From Pseudomonadota bacterium (GTDB taxonomy: Bacteria; Myxococcota; Myxococcia; Myxococcales; Myxococcaceae): DNA of 64,000 bases. The stretch is from contig JAFAAN010000029.1 in assembly GCA_023426545.1 (NCBI GenBank), forward strand, positions 41,242 to 105,241. Direction: 5' to 3'. Below, one piece after another: positions 16,919 to 26,024 of this stretch; the first letter of the stretch is position 1; the number at the start of each line of letters is the position of its first letter. The notes under the pieces were generated by a model that was given only the letters and a program-made list of their open reading frames with translations, ran no database searches and had not been told where the DNA came from. The position numbers were made by a program, and so were the translations under genes.

Positions 16919-17704
16919 ATGAACCCCATTCTTCGTCGCAACCTTCTTCGCGTCCCGGCGGGGGCCTTCGTCGTGGTGGGCCTCTTGTCGGGCTGTGGCG
17001 GCAGTCTCAACTCGGAGGTCGTCGACCTGTCGGCGCTGGCGGACCGGACGCTCACGCTCGCCCAGTCGGACGTGGACGTCTTCGAGCGGCTGGACGAGCC
17101 GGGCTCGCACCGCGTCACCGTCACCTTCTCGTCGGGGGCGAAGGCGGACGGCTGCACCGAGCTGCGCGAGGGCGTCACCGCCACCTTCAACGGCCAGCCG
17201 ATGGCGCTGGAGCGGGGCGGGGTGGACGGCACCGCCGGCCGCGACGTCTGCGTGCCCACGCGGGCCTACTACGACTTCGACCCCAACGTCTGGGTGCAGC
17301 AGCCCACGGAGAACGCGCGCATCGTCCTCCAGGACGGCACCCACACCATCACCCTGGTCCTGGAGCGGGGCAAGGCCAAGCGCCTCTTCTCCTTCCAGGG
17401 TCCGGGGGCTGAGGACCGGCTCACGCGCAACCAGGAGTACGCGTTCCGGTGGCTGCCCGAGGGCGAAGTCCCGGGCCCCATCACCGCCACGTTGCTGCGC
17501 GAGGGCGGCAGCGCCACGGCCACCATCCCCACCACGCAGGAGGACGGGACGGTCCGCTTCCGCCTGCTGCAGACCACGCCCGTGGCCACGCACCTGCTCA
17601 CGCTGAGCGCGAGCGCGCCCGGGAACGTGCTGGAGTGCACTGGCGTCGTTGCCTGCGAGGCGCGGGTGTTCCACTCCGAGGAGCGGGTCGTCAACGTGCA
17701 GTGA
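16919..17704 (+). CDS. hypothetical lipoprotein
   Basis: 261 residues. A signal peptide with basic N-region (MNPILRRNLLRVPAGAF) ends in the lipobox LLSGC, so it should be anchored in the envelope. The mature part looks beta-rich, with alternating patterns such as HRVTVTFSSGAKADGC, ARIVLQDGTHTITLVLERG and TATIPTTQEDGTVRFRLLQTT, and contains a few cysteines that may pair. It has no repeat, enzymatic motif or recognised family. It begins 12 bases after the GNAT gene and may be cotranscribed with it. Confidence 0.75.
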   Translation: MNPILRRNLLRVPAGAFVVVGLLSGCGGSLNSEVVDLSALADRTLTLAQSDVDVFERLDEPGSHRVTVTFSSGAKADGCTELREGVTATFNGQPMALERGGVDGTAGRDVCVPTRAYYDFDPNVWVQQPTENARIVLQDGTHTITLVLERGKAKRLFSFQGPGAEDRLTRNQEYAFRWLPEGEVPGPITATLLREGGSATATIPTTQEDGTVRFRLLQTTPVATHLLTLSASAPGNVLECTGVVACEARVFHSEERVVNVQ

Positions 17705-17823
17705 GCTGACGCGGCGCGTGACTTCACTGGGGGCACGGGCGAGCCCTCAAATGCAGGGTCATTGCCAGTGACGGGTGGTGCAGGCGCGATGTCCTGCCTC
17801 GGACGGGTGGTGTGTCCGGGAAC

Positions 17824-17849
17824 AAGCAACCTGGTGGGGTGGGTTGCTT
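17824..17849. repeat. inverted repeat in the hpf upstream region
   Basis: Arms AAGCAACC and GGTTGCTT are perfect 8-base complements separated by 10 bases, about 65 bases before the hpf ATG. It could be an operator or a leader hairpin; nothing else marks its role. Confidence 0.35.
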
Positions 17850-17914
17850 TCCAGGGCAGGGAAAGTTTCAGATCTGTCACGGAGCTCACCTCTCACCCTA
17901 GGAGGCAGCCACGC

Positions 17915-18583
17915 ATGCAGTTCAACATCACCTTCCGTCAGTTCGGGGCGTCTGATTCCCTCAAGGAGTACGCACGCGAGAAGGTCGAAAGGGTGAACCG
18001 GCTGCTGGACCGCGCCGGCGAGGCCCACGTGGTCCTGTCGTTGGAGCGGCACCTGCATCATGCGGACATCACCATCTACTCCGGCGCCTGGGTGCTGCGG
18101 GGCCGCGAGAAGAGCGACGACATGTACGCGTCCATCGACCTGGCGATGGACAAGATTGAACGCCAGCTGCGCCGCTACCGCGACAAGCTGAAGTCGCACC
18201 ATGGCCGTGAGCGCATCCACCACCGGCATGACATGGTGGAGCAGCTCCGGGTCCGCCACGCCGTGTTCGAGCTCCCGGACGTGGAGGAGCTGATGGCCGC
18301 CTCCGAGCCCACCGGGAGCGAGGCGGCGCCGAAGCCCGTCTCCGTCGTGCCCGCGCAGCCCGCCGTCCAGTCTCCCGCGGCGCGCGAGGTGCGGGCCACG
18401 CACCTCACCGTCAAGCCGCTCTCGGTGGATGACGCGGTGATGCAGATGAACTTGATGAACAACGACTTCTACGTCTTCCACAACGTGGAGTCGGAGTCGC
18501 TGTGCATCGTCTACCGGCGCAAGGATGGCCAGTACGGCCTCATCGAGCCGCATGCCCCGGCGGTCGCCGCCACGGGCACCTGA
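17915..18583 (+). CDS. hpf: ribosome hibernation-promoting factor, long form
   Basis: 222 residues from ATG 17915, preceded by CTAGGAGGCAG. The N-terminal S30AE domain (about 1-105) shows MQFNITFRQFGASDSLKEYAREKVERV, HVVLSLERHLHHADITIYSG and DDMYASIDLAMDKIERQLRRY. A Pro/Ala linker follows, then the C-terminal dimerisation domain (LTVKPLSVDDAVMQMNLMNNDFYVFHN...YGLIEPH). This long form pairs 70S ribosomes into inactive 100S dimers when growth stops. Its place after rpoN and before ptsN is the order known in enterobacteria, where hpf is short. A role in starvation and development is plausible but inferred. Confidence 0.95.
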   Translation: MQFNITFRQFGASDSLKEYAREKVERVNRLLDRAGEAHVVLSLERHLHHADITIYSGAWVLRGREKSDDMYASIDLAMDKIERQLRRYRDKLKSHHGRERIHHRHDMVEQLRVRHAVFELPDVEELMAASEPTGSEAAPKPVSVVPAQPAVQSPAAREVRATHLTVKPLSVDDAVMQMNLMNNDFYVFHNVESESLCIVYRRKDGQYGLIEPHAPAVAATGT

Positions 18584-18608
18584 GCGGGGGGCCCGGGCCT
18601 CTCTATCG

Positions 18609-18642
18609 CGCGCCGTCGCCCGGAGGGTGGGGTGACGGCGCG
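18609..18642 (+). terminator. GC-rich hairpin after hpf
   Basis: CGCGCCGTC and GACGGCGCG form a 9-base perfect stem that extends by three more pairs with one G-T, around a 10-base loop. It lies 25 bases after the hpf stop. T-poor flank, so its strength is unclear. Confidence 0.42.
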
Positions 18643-18689
18643 TGTTCGCGAAAGGGCCTCGGGCGCCGGGCGCGTCGTGCCCGCCGGGC

Positions 18690-19028
18690 TCAGTGGGCGG
18701 AGCGGCAGCTGATGCGCTTGCCAGGCCAGCGCTCGACCGCGGCGACCGAGGCGAGAGGGCCCACCCGGTGGGCCTCGACCGCCAGGCGGGCGTTGACGAG
18801 CGCGAGCGTCATCCGCGTGGTGCGTTCACCCAGTGGCCGCGACAGCAGCCCTCGCAGGGAGGCGACGTCCACGTCCCGCTCCAGCGTGCCGCAGTCCCGC
18901 GTGCCTAGGAAGCCCGTCGCGGGTAGACGCAGCCACTCCGAGAACGTGGGAGGTGTGGAGCCCCTATTGCCCTGGAGGTCGGGCTTCCCTTCTGCGCCAT
19001 GATGCGCAGAGGGAGAGACACGGCGCAT
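18690..19028 (-). CDS. possible small hypothetical protein
   Basis: 112 residues if ATG 19028 is used. The C-terminal ~75 codons have the extreme G/C third-position bias of real genes here, and the segment RMTLALVNARLAVEAHRVGPLASVAAVERWPG reads like a folded helix-strand unit. The first ~30 codons are less biased and may not be coding, so the true start may be inside or the gene may be a remnant. It lies between convergent hpf and divergent ptsN, in 520 bases that would otherwise be empty. No family is recognised. Confidence 0.4.
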   Translation of the reverse strand: MRRVSPSAHHGAEGKPDLQGNRGSTPPTFSEWLRLPATGFLGTRDCGTLERDVDVASLRGLLSRPLGERTTRMTLALVNARLAVEAHRVGPLASVAAVERWPGKRISCRSAH

Positions 19029-19105
19029 GAAGACAGGCCATCCTTGCGCTAAAGAGGGGTGAGGAGTAATTGCCGCCAACCAGGAGCGCCAGCGCGGGAG
19101 CGTCA

Positions 19106-19567
19106 GTGAGAATCGCCGAGTTCCTCAGCCCCCAAGCCGTCATCGCCGACATGCAGTCGCGGACGAAGCCTGAAGTGTTGCGTGAGCTGAGCGCCACGCT
19201 GGTGCGCGCGCACCCCCAGCTCTCCTCGGACCGGCTGGTGGAGGTGCTGCGCGAGCGCGAGAAGCTGGGCAGCACCGGTATTGGTGAGGGCGTGGCCATC
19301 CCCCACGGCAAGCTGCCGGGCATGACCCAGCTCCAGGCCGCCTTCGGCGTGTCCCGCGCGGGGGTGGACTTCGAGGCCATCGACGGCAAGCCCACCCACC
19401 TGTTCTTCGCGCTGGTGGCGCCGGAGAACAGCGCGGGCGTCCACCTCAAGGCCCTGGCCCGCATCTCCCGGCTCTTCAAGAACCCGCGCTTCCGGGCCGC
19501 CATCCTCGAGGCGCCCTCGTCCGCGGACATCCACGCGCTCATCGTCCAGGAAGACGCGCGCCCTTGA
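19106..19567 (+). CDS. ptsN: PTS EIIA-type nitrogen regulatory protein (PtsN)
   Basis: 153 residues from GTG 19106; a TTG 36 bases upstream is an alternative. The fold of fructose-class EIIA is seen: LREREKLGSTGIGEGVAIPHGKLPG carries the phosphorylated His in IPHG, followed by FALVAPENSAGVHLKALARISRLF. PtsN accepts phosphate from PTS-Ntr and acts as a regulator, not a sugar importer. It lies downstream of rpoN and hpf as in Escherichia coli, but HPr (npr) and rapZ do not follow here. No EIIB/EIIC is near. Confidence 0.92.
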   Translation: MRIAEFLSPQAVIADMQSRTKPEVLRELSATLVRAHPQLSSDRLVEVLREREKLGSTGIGEGVAIPHGKLPGMTQLQAAFGVSRAGVDFEAIDGKPTHLFFALVAPENSAGVHLKALARISRLFKNPRFRAAILEAPSSADIHALIVQEDARP

Positions 19568-19600
19568 GTCGGGCGGCGTTCCGGGAGGAACATCCGCGTC

Positions 19601-20446
19601 ATGGATGTCGTCCTGAGGCCCATCAGCGACCGCTTCTTTCACGAGCACCTGCTTCCCTTCTTCCGGCGCGCCATGGGAGACGCCCCTGGCGCGCTGGAGG
19701 CGCTCCAGGAGCAGCTGGGGGACGGCCAGTCGCGCATGCTCTGTGAGCGCATGCTCGCCACGGCGCTTCCCGGCGGCGTGGGCTCCGTGGACGCGGACCC
19801 CTGGGCGGACCTGGTGGACCGGCTCGTCTTCCTCCACTGGACGGAGGGCCCCTCTGGCTGGGAGGTCGGGGACGCCGAGGTGGGCTACGCGGACGGCTGG
19901 GACGAGGCCCTGCACCTGGCGTTGATGGTGGAGGAGGTGGACTATCCCTACTGGGACGCGCGTGCGTCGCGCGAGGTGAGGGACCGCTTCCGCCTCCGGC
20001 CGCGCGAGGACGTGGGGCTGGCCTCGCTGCTGGCGGGGCAGTGGGAGCCCTTCCCGGAGTTCCCCCCGGACCAGGTCTTCGTCACGCAGGGACGGGGCGA
20101 GTACTCCCCGGGCGAGCGCTATGCCTTCGCGGACTGGACGTGGCGCCCGGCGCGGAAGGTGGCGCACTGGCAGGTGAACCTGCCGCGCAAGCTGGAGCGC
20201 CTGCTCGCGCGTGAGCAGGAGCGGATGCGCCTGCCTTCGCTGCCGGAGAAGGACGAGGTGCTGGGGTACTGGCTGGGCAAGCAGCCCCAGCCGCCGCCGC
20301 TCACGGTGGCCTTCTCCGGGCTGGGGCCGCGCGCGGCCAACTGGATTCGTGAGCTGGGCGCGCTCACCGCGCACCTGCGCGGCGCGGCCATGGCGAAGCA
20401 GGGGCTGGCGGCGCTGGTGACGAAGGGCTCCGGCGTGAGCCTCTAG
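19601..20446 (+). CDS. conserved-looking hypothetical protein
   Basis: 281 residues, starting 33 bases after ptsN. It is rich in Trp, Pro and acidic residues, for example [34 protein letters not shown] and [27 protein letters not shown]. No signal peptide or membrane helix is seen, and I recognise no family or catalytic motif. Codon bias is fully native. Its last 4 bases overlap the end of dtd on the other strand. It may be cotranscribed with ptsN; nothing more can be said. Confidence 0.72.
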   Translation: MDVVLRPISDRFFHEHLLPFFRRAMGDAPGALEALQEQLGDGQSRMLCERMLATALPGGVGSVDADPWADLVDRLVFLHWTEGPSGWEVGDAEVGYADGWDEALHLALMVEEVDYPYWDARASREVRDRFRLRPREDVGLASLLAGQWEPFPEFPPDQVFVTQGRGEYSPGERYAFADWTWRPARKVAHWQVNLPRKLERLLAREQERMRLPSLPEKDEVLGYWLGKQPQPPPLTVAFSGLGPRAANWIRELGALTAHLRGAAMAKQGLAALVTKGSGVSL

Positions 20447-20904
20447 CCCTTCGGCGCGGACGGCCCGGGGCTCTCCAGCAGCAAGGTGACGGGGCCGTCG
20501 TTGACGAGCGCCACCTTCATGTCCGCGGCGAAGATGCCGGTGCCCACGCTCAGGCCGCGCTGGCGCAGCAGCTCGCAGGCGCGCTCGTAGAGGGCCTTGG
20601 CGCCCTCCGGCTCCATGGCGTCGATGAAGCTGGGCCTGCGGCCCTTGCGCGCGTCGCCGTAGAGCGTGAACTGGCTGACGACGATGAGCTGCCGCGACGT
20701 GTCCTCCAGCGACAGGTTCATCTTTCCCGCCGCGTCCTCGAAGATGCGCAGCGTGGCCAGCTTCTCCACCATCCACGCCACGTCGGCCTCGGTGTCGCCC
20801 GTGCCCACGCCCAGCAGCACCAGCAGGCCCGGGCCCATCTCGCTCACGCGCTGACCCTCCACCGTCACCGACGCCTCCAGCACCCGCTGCACCACCGCTC
20901 TCAT
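20443..20904 (-). CDS. dtd: D-aminoacyl-tRNA deacylase
   Basis: 153 residues, the usual length for Dtd. It removes D-amino acids wrongly attached to tRNA and also proofreads glycine on tRNAAla. The start [17 protein letters not shown] and [18 protein letters not shown] are diagnostic. The two active-site motifs are present as [10 protein letters not shown] (SQFTL) and [10 protein letters not shown] (the GP-containing motif). The tail is slightly extended and Pro-rich. It is convergent with the hypothetical gene and divergent from dacB across about 185 bases that should hold both promoters. Confidence 0.96.
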   Translation of the reverse strand: MRAVVQRVLEASVTVEGQRVSEMGPGLLVLLGVGTGDTEADVAWMVEKLATLRIFEDAAGKMNLSLEDTSRQLIVVSQFTLYGDARKGRRPSFIDAMEPEGAKALYERACELLRQRGLSVGTGIFAADMKVALVNDGPVTLLLESPGPSAPKG

Positions 20905-21088
20905 CGACGTCTCCTCCTGGACAGGGCGCGGCGCTCCAGCCCCGCGTCAGTCACGTCATTACAGTTGGAATGTCAGGTTTCCGCCTGCTGGAAGAGCGAG
21001 CGCCCAGACGTGGACGCACGCCGCCACCCACCCTTGCTCGTTCTTTTCCCCGTTCCGCATAATGGCACCTGACTTCCCCGGAGAGAGT

Positions 21089-23338
21089 GTGCAGGTCCAT
21101 CGAGCCAGCTCCATCTTGGCCGTATCGGCCATTATTTTCCTGTCGCTTTCCCACGCCGCGCACGCCGCGCCCTCCACCTCTGCCGAGAAACGGGCGGACC
21201 GCGAGGCCCTGAAGTCCGCGCTGCTGGAAGTGCTCCAGCGCGCGCCGCTGAAGGCGAGCCGCATGGGCGTGCTCATGCAGAGCCTGGACGACGGCGCGGT
21301 GGTGTTCAGCCACAACGCCGACGAGCTGCTCAACCCGGCCTCCAACGTGAAGCTGGTGACGTCCGCTGCCGCGCTGGCGTCGCTGGGGCCCGAGTTCCGC
21401 TACGAAACCGAGTTCCTGGTGGAGCCGGAGATGGGCGCGGACGGCAAGGTGAAGACGCTCTACGTCCGCGGCAAGGGCGACCCGTCGATGACCACCGAGC
21501 GCCTGTGGGGCATCGTCGCGGAGCTGTGGCATGTCGGCGTGCGCGAGGTGGGCGAAATCGTCGTGGACGACTCCTGGTTCGACGCCGAGCGCACGCCGCC
21601 GGGCTATGACCAGGAGGACACGGACCGGGCCTACATGGCGCCCACCGGCGCGGTGAGCCTCAACTGGAACGCGGTGGCCATCTACATGCGGCCCGGAAGC
21701 GCGCCGGGCGCCAAGGGCGTGGTGGAGGTGGAGCCGCCCAGCGAGTACTTCGTGGTGGAGAACCAGCTCACCACCGGGCCGCGCCGCGCGCGCCGCGTGT
21801 TCGTCAAGTCGGATGCCGCGGGCGCGCAGCAGAAGATTGTCGTGCGTGGCCAGCTCCCGGGGGAGCGCGGCGGCGCCGTCAGCGTCTGGAAGAAGATCGA
21901 CAACCCGCCCATGTACTTCGGCCAGTCGCTCAAGCAGATGCTGGTGACGCGCGGCGTGAAGATGAAGGGCAAGGTGAAGCTGGGCAAGACGTCCACCAAG
22001 GCCCGCCTGCTGCACGTGTCGCACTCGGATACCTTCGACGTGCTGCTCAAGCGCCTCAACAAGCTCTCCAGCAACTTCGTGGCCGAGCAGCTGCTGAAGA
22101 CCCTGGGCGCGGAGCTGCGCGGCGCGCCGGGCTCGTTCGCCAAGGGCGTGGAGGTGGTGGAGCAGTTCCTGGAGCGCGACGTGGGCATTGCCCGCGGCAC
22201 CTATGTGATGAAGAACGGCAGCGGCCTCAACGACGCCAACCGCTTCTCCGCCGCGCAGCTCAACCGCCTGCTGCGGCACATGGTCCAGCGCTTCCCCTTC
22301 GCGCCCGAGTACCTGTCGTCCGTGCCCATCGCGGGCAAGGACGGCACGCTGAAGTACCGCTTCGAGGGCAGCGACGCCGTGGGCCGGCTGCGCGCCAAGA
22401 CGGGCACGCTGGAGAGCGTGTCCGCGCTGAGCGGCTACGTGACGAGCGCGGGCGGAGAGCGCTTCACCTTCTCCATCATGGCCAACGACTTCGCGGGCCG
22501 CGCGGGCCCCATCGTCGCGGGCCTGGACGCGCTGGGCGCGGCGGTGGCCGCCACCGGCTCCAGCCTGGGGCCGTCCACGGCGGTGGCCGCGCTGGCGGAT
22601 GGCAGCCGCCCCGCCGGGGGGCTCGACGACGCGGCCGCCCGCATCAAGACGTACCTGGAGCTGGCCGCGCAGCGCGACCCGCGCAACATCGGCTTCCTGC
22701 GCACCGCCTGGCGCAGCGAGCGGGACCCGGCCGTGCGCGCGGTGCTGGCCGAGGGCCTCTACCAGTCCAACCCGCATGACTACCTGGGCGCGCGCACGCT
22801 GCTGGACAGCTACGCGGCCACCTCCGAGGTGTACGGCCGGCTGCGCGAGGTGGCGCGGGTGCTGGCGGTGGAGGTGCCGGGCGTCAGCAGCATGGTGGAG
22901 CTGGCCGCGGGCGGCAACGCGGAGGCGCTCGCGCGGGTGCTGGAGCTGGCCGGCGCCACGGGCACGGACGCCCGGGCCCAGACGGAGATGGCCGAGGCCC
23001 TGGGCGAGGTGGCGCGCACCGCTCCGGAGGAGCTGGTGGTGGCGCTGCGGGCCGCCAGCGCCGGAGACCGGGACGCGAGCACCTCGCTCCTGGCGCGCGC
23101 GCTGGTGCAGGCGGGGCAGGCGGACCACCCCTTCTGGAAGTCCCTGCGCCGCACCCTGGGCGCCTCGGACCCGCGGCTGGCGTCGTTCGCCAAGAGCCTG
23201 GAGTCCACGCTGTCGCAGAAGGTGGCCGAGGCCAAGGTGCCTGCCAGGATTCTGGACGGGCTGACCCCGGTGGAGATGGTGGCCCCCGCGGGCAACGCGC
23301 CGGAGTCCTCCACCGCCGACACCCGCCCGGGCGGGTAG
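21089..23338 (+). CDS. dacB: D-alanyl-D-alanine carboxypeptidase/endopeptidase (PBP4 type) with extra C-terminal helical region
   Basis: 749 residues from GTG 21089, chosen because GGAGAGA precedes it and the signal peptide then starts properly ([25 protein letters not shown]); ATG 21062 is the alternative. Peptidase S13 motifs are all present: SNVK in [15 protein letters not shown] (SXXK), SSN in [13 protein letters not shown] (SXN) and KTG in [12 protein letters not shown]. It trims peptidoglycan stem peptides and cross-links in the periplasm. The catalytic part ends near residue 490; about 250 further residues form Ala/Leu/Arg-rich helical repeats ([19 protein letters not shown]...) not present in E. 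coli DacB, ending in a disordered tail. Confidence 0.92.
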   Translation: MQVHRASSILAVSAIIFLSLSHAAHAAPSTSAEKRADREALKSALLEVLQRAPLKASRMGVLMQSLDDGAVVFSHNADELLNPASNVKLVTSAAALASLGPEFRYETEFLVEPEMGADGKVKTLYVRGKGDPSMTTERLWGIVAELWHVGVREVGEIVVDDSWFDAERTPPGYDQEDTDRAYMAPTGAVSLNWNAVAIYMRPGSAPGAKGVVEVEPPSEYFVVENQLTTGPRRARRVFVKSDAAGAQQKIVVRGQLPGERGGAVSVWKKIDNPPMYFGQSLKQMLVTRGVKMKGKVKLGKTSTKARLLHVSHSDTFDVLLKRLNKLSSNFVAEQLLKTLGAELRGAPGSFAKGVEVVEQFLERDVGIARGTYVMKNGSGLNDANRFSAAQLNRLLRHMVQRFPFAPEYLSSVPIAGKDGTLKYRFEGSDAVGRLRAKTGTLESVSALSGYVTSAGGERFTFSIMANDFAGRAGPIVAGLDALGAAVAATGSSLGPSTAVAALADGSRPAGGLDDAAARIKTYLELAAQRDPRNIGFLRTAWRSERDPAVRAVLAEGLYQSNPHDYLGARTLLDSYAATSEVYGRLREVARVLAVEVPGVSSMVELAAGGNAEALARVLELAGATGTDARAQTEMAEALGEVARTAPEELVVALRAASAGDRDASTSLLARALVQAGQADHPFWKSLRRTLGASDPRLASFAKSLESTLSQKVAEAKVPARILDGLTPVEMVAPAGNAPESSTADTRPGG

Positions 23339-23503
23339 TTCCGCGCCCGCCACACCCTCTCACGAGCCCCTGGGCGGCGTCTCCCCGCCCGGGTGGCAGC
23401 CGGGCGTGCGGCCCCTGGGAAGAAGTCCGCTTTCTGGCTGGGTGTCAGTACCCACTGCTATAGGTGGGAATCAAACCCGGCGGGTGCGCCCGTGCCGGGT
23501 CGT

Positions 23504-23526
23504 AACCGGTCCTCGGTGGACCGGTT
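23504..23526. promoter_or_regulatory. perfect dyad in the ssb leader
   Basis: Arms AACCGGTCC and GGACCGGTT are a perfect 9-base inverted repeat with a 5-base spacer. The dyad ends 7 bases before the ssb Shine-Dalgarno sequence (GAAAGGA). As DNA it could be an operator; as RNA it would be a hairpin beside the ribosome site. Confidence 0.55.
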
Positions 23527-23549
23527 CTCGTGAGAAAGGAACGGCAGTC

Positions 23550-24041
23550 ATGGCTGGAGGCGTGAACAAGGTCATTCTCATCGGCAACCTGGGGGCGGAC
23601 CCGGAGGTCCGGTTCACTCCCGGCGGGCAGGCGGTGGCGAACTTCCGCATCGCCACCAGCGAGAGCTGGGTCGACAAGAATGGCCAGAAGCAGGAGCGGA
23701 CCGAGTGGCACCGCATCGTCGTCTGGGGAAAGCTCGCGGAGCTCTGCGGCGAGTACCTGAAGAAGGGGCGGCAGTGCTACGTCGAGGGCCGCCTGCAGAC
23801 GCGCGAGTGGACCGACAAGGAGAACCGGAAGAACTACACCACCGAGGTGGTGGCCAACGCCGTGACGTTCCTCGGCGGCGGGGGCCGTGACGCCGGGGAT
23901 GGCATGGGCGGCGGGGGCGGAGGTGGACGCCGGCAGTTCGCTCCGCAGCGCGGCGGAGGCATGGACAACGACTACGGCCAGCCGCCGCCGGACGACATGG
24001 GCGGAGGCCATGGCGGCAACGACGACGACATCCCGTTCTAG
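23550..24041 (+). CDS. ssb: single-stranded DNA-binding protein
   Basis: 163 residues from ATG 23550, after GAAAGGA. The OB fold covers about 1-112: [53 protein letters not shown] and [11 protein letters not shown]. The rest is a Gly-rich flexible linker ending in the acidic tip DDDIPF, which recruits replication and repair partners. Length and tip are normal for bacterial SSB. It is monocistronic: dacB ends 211 bases upstream and a strong terminator follows. Confidence 0.97.
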   Translation: MAGGVNKVILIGNLGADPEVRFTPGGQAVANFRIATSESWVDKNGQKQERTEWHRIVVWGKLAELCGEYLKKGRQCYVEGRLQTREWTDKENRKNYTTEVVANAVTFLGGGGRDAGDGMGGGGGGGRRQFAPQRGGGMDNDYGQPPPDDMGGGHGGNDDDIPF

Positions 24042-24075
24042 GCCCGGCTGACGCCTCCGGTGCCCTGGAGATGAA

Positions 24076-24120
24076 ACCGGCCGCTCCCCGGAAGGACTCG
24101 GGGGCGGCCGGTGTGCTTTT
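24076..24120. terminator. intrinsic terminator between ssb and sdhC
   Basis: ACCGGCCGC and GCGGCCGGT form a perfect 9-base stem, extended by a T-G and three C-G pairs, followed on the plus strand by TGCTTTT. It lies 34 bases after ssb and serves the plus strand clearly; it may also stop the converging sdhC transcript. Confidence 0.82.
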
Positions 24121-24163
24121 CAGGGATGGGACATCCCGGCGCGCGTGGCGTCGGGGCGCGGCG

Positions 24164-24844
24164 TCACGGAAGGGGGGCGCCCATGGGGCTGTAGGCAGCG
24201 CCCGCGGTGTAGAGCGCGTAGATGACCGCCCAGCTCATGGCCGTCAGCACCAGGAACAGGAGGATGATGACCGGCTCGAACTTGCGCATGGAGCGCTCGG
24301 TGGCGAGCAGGCCCCAGCCCATGGCGAAGCCCTGGAGGCCGTTGGCCAGGTGGTAGGAGGTGCCCAGCGTGCCCAGCAGGTAGACAATGAGGGTGGGCAT
24401 GTGGTGGTGCATCTCCCGGGCGATGTCCGCGAACGCCTCCGGGTGTCCCTGCACCAGGCGGGGCTCGAGGAAGGCCAGCCAGATGTGGGCGCCCAGGAAG
24501 AAGAGCACGCCCACGGCGGTGATGCGCTGGAGGATGTACTTGAGGTTGCCGTAGTACTTGTAGCTGACGTTGTTCGGCCGGAAGCTGAACAGCCGGACCA
24601 GCCCCCAGCCCGTGTGAAACAGCAGGGGCAGCAGGACGATGATGAACGTGAAGACCTGGGAAAACGGGTTGGAGTAGCCCGTCACCGCGTTCTGCCAGGC
24701 GTCCGCGCCCTTGAACGCGGAGAGGTTGTTCCACAGGTGGTTGATGACCCACACGGACAGGGGCACCACCGCGAGGAACGAGCCCAGGCGGGACTTGAGG
24801 AGCGGTGTTTTCGTTTCTACGGCGGCAGCGGCTTGGGTGCTCAT
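24164..24844 (-). CDS. sdhC: succinate dehydrogenase cytochrome b subunit
   Basis: 226 residues with five membrane helices, as in the single-subunit b558 anchor of Bacillus and epsilonproteobacterial enzymes. Haem-ligand histidines are visible in VINHLWNNLSAF, LLFHTGWGLVRLF, LGAHIWLAF and GTSYHLANGLQGF. It anchors SdhA/SdhB to the inner membrane and passes electrons to quinone. No sdhA or sdhB lies downstream; the gene ends at the ssb terminator, and upstream is the divergent hslO. So sdhC is transcribed alone here or the partners are at another locus. Confidence 0.92.
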   Translation of the reverse strand: MSTQAAAAVETKTPLLKSRLGSFLAVVPLSVWVINHLWNNLSAFKGADAWQNAVTGYSNPFSQVFTFIIVLLPLLFHTGWGLVRLFSFRPNNVSYKYYGNLKYILQRITAVGVLFFLGAHIWLAFLEPRLVQGHPEAFADIAREMHHHMPTLIVYLLGTLGTSYHLANGLQGFAMGWGLLATERSMRKFEPVIILLFLVLTAMSWAVIYALYTAGAAYSPMGAPLP

Positions 24845-24984
24845 CGAATCTCCAGCGACAGCGCGCGGGCGTCTTGCCGGTCCGCGGTCGAGGGCAGGTG
24901 ACAGTCGGACGGCGGGTTATAGCCGGTCCAGCGCCAGGGCTGGATTTCTTCCTCACCTGGAGATGCCAGCACACCCACACGGAG

Positions 24985-25004
24985 GCATAAGGCTGACCTT
25001 ATGC
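24985..25004. promoter_or_regulatory. operator-like dyad between sdhC and hslO
   Basis: GCATAAGG and CCTTATGC are a perfect 8-base inverted repeat with the 4-base spacer CTGA, AT-richer than its surroundings. It lies 141 bases before the sdhC start and 102 bases before hslO, where a dimeric repressor could control either promoter. Confidence 0.55.
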
Positions 25005-25105
25005 GTCACCCCTGACTCCGCTGTTGCCCGCCCGGCGGGCGGTGGGGCTCCCGCCTTCTGTCGTTGGCGGGCAATGCGGGCTCGGGCACGCTAGTCGCAA
25101 TCGAT

Positions 25106-25990
25106 ATGTCCGACGAGCTTGTCAGTGGATTGTTGAAGAAGACGGACCTGCGCGTGGTGCTCGCTTCCACCACGGAGCTGTCGCGCCAGGCGCGTGCCAC
25201 CCATGGCACCGCGCCCGCCGCCGCCGTGCTCCTGTCGCAGGCCCTTACCGCCGCCGCCCTGCTGGGGGGCCTCCAGAAGAGCGACTCGCGCATCAATATC
25301 CAGGTGGAATGTGATGGACCGCTGCGCGGCCTCTTCGTGGACGGGGACACCACCGGGCTCGTCCGCGGGTACGTGAAGAACCCCCATGTGGAGTACATCG
25401 GCGGCGGCGGCCAGTACCACTGGCGCCCCGTGCTGGGGAACAAGGGCTTCCTCTCCGTGCTGCGCGACCTGAGCGGCGGCGAGTACTACCGCTCCGCGGT
25501 GGAACTGGAGGCCTTCGACCTGGCAGCGGACCTGGAGCGCTACTTCCGCCAGTCCGACCAGCTGCCGTCGCACGTGCTGCTGGCGCAGCTGCCGGATGCC
25601 GGGGGCACGGAGCCCCTGAGCCACGTTGCGGGCCTGCTCGTGCAGCCGCTGCCCGGGGGGGACATGGACGCCTTCGCGGCGCTGGGCGAGCGGCTGCGCC
25701 GTGAGTTCGCGCCCGCGCTCCAGGCACATGGTGCGGCGGGGGCCGCGGCTGTCCTGCGCGCGCTGGTGCCGGAGCCCGACTTCGAGGTGATGTCGCGCCG
25801 TCCGCTGCGCTTTGGCTGTTCGTGCAGCAAGGACCGGGTGCTGCGCGCACTGTTGGCCATGGGGCGTGAGGAATTGTCGGACCTGCTGGAGAAGGAAGGG
25901 CAGGCGGAGGCGTCGTGCCAGTTCTGTACGACGCGCTATGTCATTCCAGGAGATGAAATTCGCGGCCTGTTGGAGCGCGGCGCCATTTGA
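25106..25990 (+). CDS. hslO: redox-regulated chaperone Hsp33
   Basis: 294 residues from ATG 25106. Hsp33 is a cytoplasmic holdase activated when oxidation releases zinc from its four cysteines. The N-terminal domain is typical (ELSRQARATHGTAPAAAVLLSQALTAAALLG, then RGYVKNPHVEY). The zinc centre is complete: CSCS near residue 236 and CQFC about 30 residues later. It is divergent from sdhC over a 261-base region with a strong dyad, and is followed 34 bases later by the leucine dehydrogenase gene. Confidence 0.96.
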   Translation: MSDELVSGLLKKTDLRVVLASTTELSRQARATHGTAPAAAVLLSQALTAAALLGGLQKSDSRINIQVECDGPLRGLFVDGDTTGLVRGYVKNPHVEYIGGGGQYHWRPVLGNKGFLSVLRDLSGGEYYRSAVELEAFDLAADLERYFRQSDQLPSHVLLAQLPDAGGTEPLSHVAGLLVQPLPGGDMDAFAALGERLRREFAPALQAHGAAGAAAVLRALVPEPDFEVMSRRPLRFGCSCSKDRVLRALLAMGREELSDLLEKEGQAEASCQFCTTRYVIPGDEIRGLLERGAI

Positions 25991-26024
25991 CTTGCACGAG
26001 GCGCAACGATAGTTGCGGCGCGCC

